DNA of 64,000 bases from Porcincola sp945869225 (GTDB taxonomy: Bacteria; Bacillota; Clostridia; Lachnospirales; Lachnospiraceae), in NCBI RefSeq assembly GCF_052118625.1, contig NZ_JBQKGW010000010.1, positions 28,819-92,818 on the forward strand, read 5' to 3'. Position 1 is the stretch's first letter. Each line of letters starts with the position of its first letter. The notes beneath the pieces were generated by a model. That model did no database searches, had not been told where the DNA came from, and was given only the letters and a program-made list of their open reading frames with translations. Made by a program: the position numbers and the translations under genes. Shown one piece after another: positions 1 through 6,696 of this stretch.

Positions 1-521
1 ACATACAGAAGATAGCGGAAGAAGTTCTTCTCAGCCGGATATCTCTTCCAATATACATCCAGGACATACCCGATCGTGGAAAATGTATAATAGGAAATTC
101 CAAGCGGAATGATGACCGTCAGTGCAGGGCTTCCACCCGAAGCAGCAGCGAAGAACAGCGCCGCCACTTTCCGTGCAAATTTTGTATATATGAGATATGC
201 AAGAACCACCGCGACAACGATCCACATGACTTTTCTGGCTGAACGCTTCTCTTTCCTGCGGATCGCCTTTTTCTCGTCTTTTCTTTCTTCAGAAGCCAGT
301 GCAAGCGCTGCTCTTTCATGAATGCCTGAGATCATCCGTGCACCGACGTAAGTAATGGCTGCCGTGCCCATCATAAAAGGCAGGTATGACAGGCCTGCCT
401 TTGCATAAAATATAAGACTCGCTGCCAGAAGAACAACCCATCGTGCCTTCGCCGGTACAATAAAGTAAACAACCGCGACAGCTGTCAAAAATACCAGAAA
501 ATAAAACGATATGAAAGTCAT
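1..521 (-). CDS. MBOAT-family O-acyltransferase (DltB/AlgI-like), C-terminal part outside window
   Basis: Reading from the ATG at 521, an open frame of 173 codons runs off the left edge. The visible N-terminal part has hydrophobic helices at about residues 4-20, 26-60, 98-115 and 128-150, with a charged Lys/Arg-rich cytoplasmic loop between them. The segment PLGISYYTF followed by GYVLDVY matches the conserved start of the MBOAT core in DltB and AlgI. Such proteins move acyl groups, often acetyl or D-alanyl, across the membrane onto surface polymers. The catalytic His region is not in the window. The gene lies 10 bp downstream of an acyl carrier protein gene and follows an SGNH hydrolase, so the three form one operon. 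Family assignment is good; acyl donor and acceptor are unknown. Confidence 0.8.
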   Translation of the reverse strand, partial: MTFISFYFLVFLTAVAVVYFIVPAKARWVVLLAASLIFYAKAGLSYLPFMMGTAAITYVGARMISGIHERAALALASEERKDEKKAIRRKEKRSARKVMWIVVAVVLAYLIYTKFARKVAALFFAAASGGSPALTVIIPLGISYYTFSTIGYVLDVYWKRYPAEKNFFRYLLY

Positions 522-531
522 CTCATCTCTC

Positions 532-765
532 TCACTGCTCGTCCTGAAGTCTTTCAACCAGTTCTGTCATCGCATCGACCGAGTTGAAATTTTCCGGTAC
601 AATATCGTCCATATCGATTTCAATGTTGAACTCGCTTTCCAGCTCCGAGATGAGCGCAGTCAGCGTCAGGGAATCGATTACCTTGTCGTCGATCAGGTTT
701 GTCTCGGATGCATAGTCAACAGAATCATCCATGCTCTTCAGAATGTTCAGTATCCTGTCTTTCAT
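532..765 (-). CDS. acyl carrier protein (DltC-like / phosphopantetheine carrier)
   Basis: A 77-residue acidic protein of normal length for an acyl carrier protein. The motif DSLTL places Ser32 as the site for 4'-phosphopantetheine attachment, and the surrounding helix pattern (FNIEIDMDDI) is typical. Its ATG overlaps the stop of the upstream SGNH hydrolase gene by 4 bp, and an MBOAT gene follows after 10 bp. That context points to a carrier that hands an activated acyl group to the MBOAT transporter, as DltC does with DltB, not to fatty-acid synthesis. No DltA-like adenylating enzyme is visible in the window; it may lie to the left. Confidence 0.85.
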   Translation of the reverse strand: MKDRILNILKSMDDSVDYASETNLIDDKVIDSLTLTALISELESEFNIEIDMDDIVPENFNSVDAMTELVERLQDEQ

Positions 766-1889
766 CTTTTTTCTCCTCCATTCAATACCTTTTTCACTAG
801 TTTCGAAACAACACTGTTATAGACCTGATAGCCCTTACTGCTTGGGTGAAGCCTGTCGGATGCAAAATAGGATGCCTTCGGTTTTCCATTTTTATCCAGG
901 AACTTCGACGCAAGATCGATGTAAAACACATTATCCGTCTCACTGCAGTACTTTTTGATCAGTCTGTTGGCTGTTTTTTCCTGCGGCCAGGCTTTCTTAC
1001 GGCTCGGCGTAACCGGGATGGATATGTAAAAGACCGGAACATGATCTCCCAGATCCTGTCTGATAGAAGCAATCAGAGTCTGAACCCTCTCAGCACATGT
1101 TTCCCCACGAATCCTTCCGGTACTGCCAATATCATTGCTGCCAACAAGAAGAATCACCGCATCAGGATGATAGGGTATGATCAGCTTCTTGTATAAGGTC
1201 ATCCATTCCTGTGCCGTTGTGCCCCCAATCGCGTTGTTCACTACATTAAAACCCGAAAACGCCTGGGGAACGGACCGCCACCGATCTGCGGAAGAACTCC
1301 CGGCAAGCAGGATTGTTTTCTTCCTCCTGGAAGAAGACACCTGGTTTCTCTGACTTCCGGCATTCTTGATGTTCTTCGCAGAAATGATCCTGGATTTCAC
1401 ACTGGCATCCAGAGTCCCCCTGGAAGGAATCACATAAACCACCATATGACAGGTCTTTTTTTCCCAGGCAGCCGTGATGACGGTGTAACCGCGCTTACAG
1501 GTTGACAGCACGCCCTTTTTACTGACACGCGCCACCTTCGGCTTGGATGACTTATAAGTCACGCCTGCTGCCTCTTTGTTTATTGTCAGTTGAACGGACC
1601 TGTTGCGGACTACCTGGAGAAAAGGCGACGCAAAGTAGAGCGTCTTTCCCTTTTCCTTCGCGTATTTTCTGACCAGCCTCTTCACCTTGGATGGGATCTT
1701 CACGTTTTCTGCCATCACGGTACCCATATCCGTGTTAACATCCGTATCCTGAGCAGCCGGGAATTCTGCCTGCGATTGCTGCAGACTCGGCCATGTGGGA
1801 TCATCCGCCGCCATAGCCGGAAATGTACCTGAAACTGCCATGATTCCCACGATCAGAAAACAGACCATTCTGTTTATGAATGAACGCAT
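762..1889 (-). CDS. secreted SGNH/GDSL hydrolase with N-terminal Ig-like domain
   Basis: A 375-residue exported protein. Residues 1-27 are a signal peptide (hydrophobic core after FINR, cleavage near AMA-AD). Residues about 95-155 resemble a bacterial Ig-like (Big_2) fold, with KSSKPKVARVSKKG followed by ITA. Residues about 190-370 are an SGNH hydrolase: block I LLAGSSSAD (Ser near 199), block II NNAIGGTT, block III VGSND (Asn252), block V DRLHPSSKGY with the Asp/His pair. Block I lacks the classical GDS triplet. First gene of the operon with the acyl carrier protein and MBOAT genes, so it probably adds or removes acyl groups on a surface glycan. Ribosome binding site GGAGGG lies just before the ATG. 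Confidence 0.83.
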   Translation of the reverse strand: MRSFINRMVCFLIVGIMAVSGTFPAMAADDPTWPSLQQSQAEFPAAQDTDVNTDMGTVMAENVKIPSKVKRLVRKYAKEKGKTLYFASPFLQVVRNRSVQLTINKEAAGVTYKSSKPKVARVSKKGVLSTCKRGYTVITAAWEKKTCHMVVYVIPSRGTLDASVKSRIISAKNIKNAGSQRNQVSSSRRKKTILLAGSSSADRWRSVPQAFSGFNVVNNAIGGTTAQEWMTLYKKLIIPYHPDAVILLVGSNDIGSTGRIRGETCAERVQTLIASIRQDLGDHVPVFYISIPVTPSRKKAWPQEKTANRLIKKYCSETDNVFYIDLASKFLDKNGKPKASYFASDRLHPSSKGYQVYNSVVSKLVKKVLNGGEKR

Positions 1890-1936
1890 GAAGCTCCCTC
1901 CGAAAAATCAGACAAGCGTAGCAAATACCAATCATT

Positions 1937-1965
1937 ATAATAGGCGATTGACTTTCTTAAATCAA
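1937..1965 (-). promoter_or_regulatory. sigma-A-type promoter of the SGNH-ACP-MBOAT operon
   Basis: On the minus strand TTGATT (1960-1965), a 17-bp spacer and TATTAT (1937-1942), about 50 bp before the start codon at 1889. An overlapping TATAAT three bases further is an alternative -10 box. Judged by eye only. Confidence 0.5.
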
Positions 1966-2019
1966 CCGTAATTTTTCTTAATTATCCTGTAACATTTCAA
2001 ATCGTTAATCCAGATGTCA

Positions 2020-2403
2020 TTAATACTTCTCTCTTGTCTCATTCCGATAGCGCTCCGGGATCTCTGTATCCAGGCCGGGAATCCTGGTCTTGATCGCCGC
2101 GATCAATTCGTCAGCCTCCTTTTCCCGGTTCGGAATGAGCTTCAGGATTCCGCCATTTCCATATGCGATAACAACGCCCCGTGAAGGATAGGTTCCTGCG
2201 CAGCTGCATCCTCCCTTGATCTGAAAATCGTGCGGGTAAGCTCTTACGATGGATGATAACGGAAGATATTTTGTAAAAAACAAACCATTCGTCTGAAACA
2301 GCGCCCTTTCTCCAATCCTCCACTTTTCAATTTTCTGTGCACGTTCAAAATCTGCTTCCAGCTCATGAGCCGGAAGCTCCTTTTCAATAGCAGTATACTT
2401 CAT
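2020..2403 (-). CDS. hypothetical protein, 127 aa, PH-like
   Basis: I do not recognise a named family. The 127-residue product has no signal peptide or membrane segment. It contains an aromatic/basic N-terminal half and a glycine-rich middle (GGCSCAGTYPSRGVVIAYGNGG) followed by a helix rich in Glu/Lys; the alternation of short strands and a final helix resembles bacterial PH-like folds, but this is an impression. The middle carries two nearby cysteines (CSC). It stands alone, with the SGNH operon promoter downstream and an AT-rich spacer upstream. Its codon use looks like that of its neighbours, so I take it as a real gene. Confidence 0.55.
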   Translation of the reverse strand: MKYTAIEKELPAHELEADFERAQKIEKWRIGERALFQTNGLFFTKYLPLSSIVRAYPHDFQIKGGCSCAGTYPSRGVVIAYGNGGILKLIPNREKEADELIAAIKTRIPGLDTEIPERYRNETREKY

Positions 2404-2827
2404 CGTTTTGAAACCTCCGTTGGTTCAGCAATTTGATCCGTCTTTTGGTTTTATTCTATGAAAATCATGAAATCTGTCCGGTCGTCTGCTTTCTAGTCAC
2501 TTTCATCTGGAAGAATCTCCAGATCCTCCGGCAGACCGTAAAAGCTCTTATATCCCTTCACATTCTCTGTCTATTCTGTAAATCGATTCCTCCTTACCTC
2601 AGCCGGTGCCGATCGTCCCCGATGCAGCAGTTGTCTCCCAGGTAAAAATTCTAACAAAAAGTTAGATCCGGCGTTTGAAAAAATATAGAAAAATCGCATT
2701 CAATGGTATGGGTTGTATAAATATAATCATATCATCATGATTCGCATTTTTATACAATTGTGAACAAAATGTGTCTAAAATTTTTGCGGCAAACTGTGCG
2801 GCAAAATTATTTTCAGGGTGCCTTACA
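2404..2827. other. AT-rich intergenic spacer, no gene recognised
   Basis: No credible coding region on either strand. The stretch is clearly more AT-rich than the rest of the window and sits directly behind the 3' end of the tRNA-Thr gene. It holds a short direct repeat (TGTGCGGCAAA / TTTGCGGCAAA near 2780-2805). Open frames of 60-70 codons here show no family resemblance. Confidence 0.5.
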
Positions 2828-2838
2828 GAAACCAGAAA

Positions 2839-2877
2839 AGGCTGCATGTGCAACATAAACACTTGCACACGCAGCCT
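2839..2877 (-). terminator. intrinsic terminator behind tRNA-Thr
   Basis: Inverted repeat with arms AGGCTGC-A-TGTGCAA and TTGCACA-C-GCAGCCT (one mismatch, 9-nt loop). On the minus strand it is followed by TTTTCTGGTTTC. It starts ten bases after the tRNA 3' end. Confidence 0.75.
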
Positions 2878-2886
2878 CTCACTTTA

Positions 2887-2959
<73 letters not shown>

Positions 2960-3026
2960 TCACTATAAATCGTTACTTCGGAACAGAAAGGATCAAACTT
3001 CGTTCTGACTCCCCAGCAACGTTGCC

Positions 3027-3055
3027 ATTATATCGGCTCTCCCAGGAATTTGCAA
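3027..3055 (-). promoter_or_regulatory. promoter of tRNA-Thr
   Basis: TTGCAA (3050-3055), 17-bp spacer and a perfect TATAAT (3027-3032) on the minus strand, about 67 bp before the mature tRNA 5' end. Confidence 0.75.
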
Positions 3056-3117
3056 GTACTTTTTTTCACTCCTTTCTCAGATAAATCAGGCAAATCTTTC
3101 GTGCCTCCCGATCCGCT

Positions 3118-4170
3118 TTACAGATCATCCTCAATCGCGGCCGACTTAGCGTACGCTGACGACCTTGCTTCAAAGAAATCTGTCTTGACCTGGTTGGCAT
3201 CTGCGTAGGAAGATACCCATTTCATGTTCTCCGGTTCATCCTCACAATCGGGATACAGGATTCCCAGATCAAGGGAGGAATATCGGAGATTTCCAAGATA
3301 CCGGATGTAGTCTTCGACCATCTGACCATTGAGACCCTCTATTTCGTCTCCGATGACATACTTTCCCCAGTCAATCTCCTGCTGAACACCCTCCCGGATC
3401 ATGTCGGCGATCTGCTGGGCATGTGCTTTATTAAAAAGTTCCGGTTCCTCCTTCTCCAGTTCCAGGAGAATACTGCGAAACAGCCACAGATGTGTGTTTT
3501 CGTCCCGGTTGATGTAACGGATTTCCTGTACGCTTCCCGGCATACGGCCGTTTCTACCAAGATTGTAGAAGAACATGAATCCCGAATAAAAGTAAATGCC
3601 CTCCAGAATATAGTTGGCAACGAGCACCTGAAAAAAATGCTCCTTGTCCGGGTGTTCCACAAATCCATTATACAGGTTGCCGATGAATTCGTTACGCCGC
3701 AGCAGATGTCTGTCCGTCTTCCATTGATACAGAATCTCATTGCGCTCTGTCGGATTGCAGATCGTGTCCAGCATATAAGAATAACTCTGAGAATGGATGC
3801 ATTCCTGAAATGTCTGGATGTTCAGGCAGAGGCTCACTTCATTGGCGGTCACATACTGGCTGATGATGGGCAGATTCGCAGACTGCAGAGAGTCCAGGTA
3901 GACCAGAAAGGACAGGATTTTATCGTAAGCAATGCGTTCTGCCTTTGGCAGGTTCGGATAATCTGACTTGTCCTGGTTCAGATTGATCTCCTCCGGGATC
4001 CAGAAATTGTTCATCGCCTGGCGGTACCAGTCTGAGACCCACTCATATTTCATATTGTTAAAGTCATTGATATTGGTTGTATTGAAATTGATCAGGCGCC
4101 GTCTCTGAACATCCGTGTCTCCCATCGGATTAAAGAGCGGCTTATGCCTCAGTACCCTGTCATCTGTCAA
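3118..4170 (-). CDS. nrdB: ribonucleoside-diphosphate reductase, beta subunit (class I)
   Basis: Small subunit of aerobic class I ribonucleotide reductase, which stores the radical used by NrdA to make deoxyribonucleotides. Metal ligands are all visible: Asp93, Glu123 and His126 (FQECIHSQSYSY), Glu189 (ILEGIYFYSGF), Glu223 and His226 (NRDENTHLWLF); the radical tyrosine is Tyr130. I start at a TTG at 4170 because GGAGGAG lies ten bases before it and it begins next to the conserved KPLFNPMGD; a GTG at 4221 in the same frame would give a 367-residue form overlapping nrdA by 20 bp. Second gene after nrdA. In an anaerobe this enzyme implies some exposure to oxygen. Confidence 0.93.
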   Translation of the reverse strand: MTDDRVLRHKPLFNPMGDTDVQRRRLINFNTTNINDFNNMKYEWVSDWYRQAMNNFWIPEEINLNQDKSDYPNLPKAERIAYDKILSFLVYLDSLQSANLPIISQYVTANEVSLCLNIQTFQECIHSQSYSYMLDTICNPTERNEILYQWKTDRHLLRRNEFIGNLYNGFVEHPDKEHFFQVLVANYILEGIYFYSGFMFFYNLGRNGRMPGSVQEIRYINRDENTHLWLFRSILLELEKEEPELFNKAHAQQIADMIREGVQQEIDWGKYVIGDEIEGLNGQMVEDYIRYLGNLRYSSLDLGILYPDCEDEPENMKWVSSYADANQVKTDFFEARSSAYAKSAAIEDDL

Positions 4171-4201
4171 GGTTGCATCTCCTCCATAACATTCAGCCTG
4201 C

Positions 4202-6505
4202 TCAGGATGAGCAGGATTCACAGTCCTTCGGATTCAGGGACTTAGACCGCACATAGTAGACGGTCTTGACACCTTCCTCCCAGGCGAGAATATAAAGATG
4301 CAGCAGCTGGCTCATCTTATACTCATTCGTAATCCAGAAATTCACGGACTGTGCCTGGTCAATATGCCGTTGGCGGACGCCCGCCGCCCGAACGGACCAT
4401 GTCTGATCGATCGTATGCGCTGCCTTGTAATACCAGTAGGTCTCCATCGAAAGTTCCGGTGCCACACGTGGCAGAATGGCTCCCTTCTTTTCCTCCAGAT
4501 AAAATCGATTCATCACCGGATCAAGGCCGGCTGTCGTTCCGATCAGAATCGAAGTCGATGCTGTCGGCGCCGCAGCCAGAAGATAGCCGTTCCTGATTCC
4601 GCCTGCAGCTTCCTTTCTCAGTGCTTCCCACCGCTCAGAATGATAATTCCGCCTGTCAAAATATTCGCCAGTCTGCCATTCAGAGCCTGCAAATGCAGCA
4701 TATGATCCCCGCTCTCTTGCTAGCGCCACGGACGCCTTGACAGCCGCGAAGTGAATGTCCTCGAAGACTTTATCCGCAAATTTCAGATGTTTTTCTGACT
4801 CCCAGGTAATTCTGTGCTTTGCAAGCATATGGTGGTAGCCGGACACGCCAAGGCCAACAGCCCTGTATCGCCGGCTCGTCAGAGCCGCCTCAGGAACCGG
4901 GTAGAAATTCAGGTCGATCACATTGTCGAGCGCCCGGACGACCGTCGCCGTGATTTCTTCGATCTCTTCGGGATCATCCACATGGATATTACCCAGGCAC
5001 AGAGAAGCCAGATTGCAGACAACGAAATCACCCGGGACAGTCGTCGTCAGGATGACCTGTTCACCATCCTGGATTGTCACTGTCCGGGAAGCCTGACTTG
5101 CCGCAGACATATTCTGTGCAATTTCCGTGCAGAGATTCGAGCAGTAGATCATGCCCTTGTGCTTGTTCGGATTCATCCGGTTGACGGTATCTCTGTAAAA
5201 TGCAAAAGGCGTTCCGGTCTCAACTGCTGATCGGAGAATCAGGCGGACCAGCTCCTTGAGCCGGACCACCCGTTTGGAGATGCCCGGATCATGTACACAC
5301 TCGAAATACTTTCTCTCCCACTCCTCCCCGTAGCAGTCCTCCAGCGCATAACCCTTTGTCATCAGGATATCGTGGGGATCCATCAGGTACCAGTCCTGAT
5401 CCAGATTCTGCTTTGCCATTCGCCAGAACAGATCCGGGTAACAGACAGCCGGAAAGACATCATGCGCCTTCATCCGGTCATCCCCGTTGTTGGTCCGCAG
5501 CTGTAGAAACTCCGGCAGATCCTTGTGCCAGGCATCCAGATAGACTGCAACCGCCCCCTGTCGGATGCCAAGCTGATCCACCGCGACAGCTGTGTCATTT
5601 ACAACCTTGATCCATCGGATGACGCCGCCTGAGGCTCCCTCAAACCCGCGGATGGAGCCGCCGCGCGACCGCACCTTGCCAAAGTACATGCCCATGCCGC
5701 CTCCAAACTTGGAAACATCCGCAAACCGCGAGATTGAATTGTAGATTCCATCCAGGCTGTCCGGAACGGTGTCAATGAAACAGCTTGAGAGCTGGTGGTA
5801 GGGCTTTCGGGCATTGGCCATTGTCGGTGTCGCCATCGTCACCTGATGGAGACTCATCATATCGTAGAATTTTCTGACCCAGAGAATCCTGTCCTTCTTT
5901 TCATTCATGGCAAGATGAAGCGCAATCCCCGCGTACATCTCCTGCGGAGATTCAAGCCGAACCCCCTTGTGATCATGGACCAGATAGCGGGAAATCAGCA
6001 GATCAAGACCGGAATATGTAAACAGACGATTTCTGGATTCGTCCAAAAATGCTTCAACCGCCCTGATTTCTTCCTGCGAATAATGCTCGAGAATGTAGCT
6101 TCCATACAGCCCCTCCTTTGTCAGATAAGAAAGCTTGCTGTAAAAGTCCGAAAGCCCCAGTTTTTTCTCCGTCTCATCAAGCTGACACCTGAAGCTGTAA
6201 AACAGCAGACGCCCGGCAACGCTTTCCCACTGCGGTTCCTCCTTGGACGTCAGCTCGGCAGCCGCTCTCGTCAGAAGACTCAGCCCCTCTTCCGCCGTCA
6301 TCTGCTGCCTGGACATTGCCTGGTACCTGTCTGCAAGACGTGACAGGTCCACCTGCGGGAAGTCTCTCTGCAAGTTCTGGATGAAAGCCGGAAGCTCTTT
6401 CCGTAGCTTCTCATCGCCATTGGAACAGAGTGCCTTCATGGCGGCGGCGATTCTGCCGGTCTCGTTAGGCGCATCTTTCCTGTTCGTTCTGATCATTGTG
6501 CTCAT
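4202..6505 (-). CDS. nrdA: ribonucleoside-diphosphate reductase, alpha subunit (class I)
   Basis: 767-residue catalytic subunit that reduces ribonucleoside diphosphates using the radical from NrdB. Active-site residues are in place: Cys242 (QLSSCFIDT), Asn457-Cys459-Glu461 (SNLCTEI), the partner cysteine in VVCNLASLCLGN, the radical-path Tyr750-Tyr751 (VKTVYYVRS) and the C-terminal redox pair Cys762/Cys765 (CESCSS). The first 60 residues do not show the usual ATP-cone signature (KRDG and so on), so allosteric activity control may be absent or altered. Start at 6505 has GAGG four to five bases upstream. A promoter and a possible NrdR box lie just before it; nrdB follows in the same operon. Confidence 0.95.
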   Translation of the reverse strand: MSTMIRTNRKDAPNETGRIAAAMKALCSNGDEKLRKELPAFIQNLQRDFPQVDLSRLADRYQAMSRQQMTAEEGLSLLTRAAAELTSKEEPQWESVAGRLLFYSFRCQLDETEKKLGLSDFYSKLSYLTKEGLYGSYILEHYSQEEIRAVEAFLDESRNRLFTYSGLDLLISRYLVHDHKGVRLESPQEMYAGIALHLAMNEKKDRILWVRKFYDMMSLHQVTMATPTMANARKPYHQLSSCFIDTVPDSLDGIYNSISRFADVSKFGGGMGMYFGKVRSRGGSIRGFEGASGGVIRWIKVVNDTAVAVDQLGIRQGAVAVYLDAWHKDLPEFLQLRTNNGDDRMKAHDVFPAVCYPDLFWRMAKQNLDQDWYLMDPHDILMTKGYALEDCYGEEWERKYFECVHDPGISKRVVRLKELVRLILRSAVETGTPFAFYRDTVNRMNPNKHKGMIYCSNLCTEIAQNMSAASQASRTVTIQDGEQVILTTTVPGDFVVCNLASLCLGNIHVDDPEEIEEITATVVRALDNVIDLNFYPVPEAALTSRRYRAVGLGVSGYHHMLAKHRITWESEKHLKFADKVFEDIHFAAVKASVALARERGSYAAFAGSEWQTGEYFDRRNYHSERWEALRKEAAGGIRNGYLLAAAPTASTSILIGTTAGLDPVMNRFYLEEKKGAILPRVAPELSMETYWYYKAAHTIDQTWSVRAAGVRQRHIDQAQSVNFWITNEYKMSQLLHLYILAWEEGVKTVYYVRSKSLNPKDCESCSS

Positions 6506-6517
6506 ATATCCTCACAC

Positions 6518-6531
6518 TACAAGATATTGTA
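6518..6531 (-). promoter_or_regulatory. possible NrdR box upstream of nrdA
   Basis: The palindrome TACAA-TATC-TTGTA resembles the NrdR operator consensus (ACACwATATmTwGTGT). It lies between the -10 box and the nrdA start codon, a position suited to repression. Only one box is seen, where NrdR usually has two. Confidence 0.45.
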
Positions 6532-6551
6532 TCGAAAATCAGCTGCTGGAC

Positions 6552-6580
6552 AGTATATCATGTGCCGGCGTACAGCTCAA
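6552..6580 (-). promoter_or_regulatory. promoter of nrdA-nrdB
   Basis: TTGAGC (6575-6580), 17-bp spacer, TATACT (6552-6557) on the minus strand, about 47 bp before the nrdA start. Confidence 0.6.
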
Positions 6581-6634
6581 GCGGAATCTTCCTGCCAGGC
6601 TATGAGTCAGGTCCTAAAGTCCTTCCAAAAACGA

Positions 6635-6665
6635 AAGGGGCTTCCTGCTGCGCAGGAAGCCCCTT
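6635..6665 (-). terminator. intrinsic terminator of the xdhD operon
   Basis: A near-perfect stem AAGGGGCTTCCTGC / GCAGGAAGCCCCTT with a 3-nt loop, followed on the minus strand by TTCGTTTTTGG. It lies 32 bp past the xdhD stop and also shields the nrd promoter from read-through. Confidence 0.85.
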
Positions 6666-6696
6666 CGTACTACTCAAATTGTATGGATGTTCTGAT

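Noticed and set aside
2662..2868. Remnant of a tyrosine recombinase behind tRNA-Thr
   Set aside because: The 68-codon minus frame has no R-H-R-Y motif and no similarity that I can defend.
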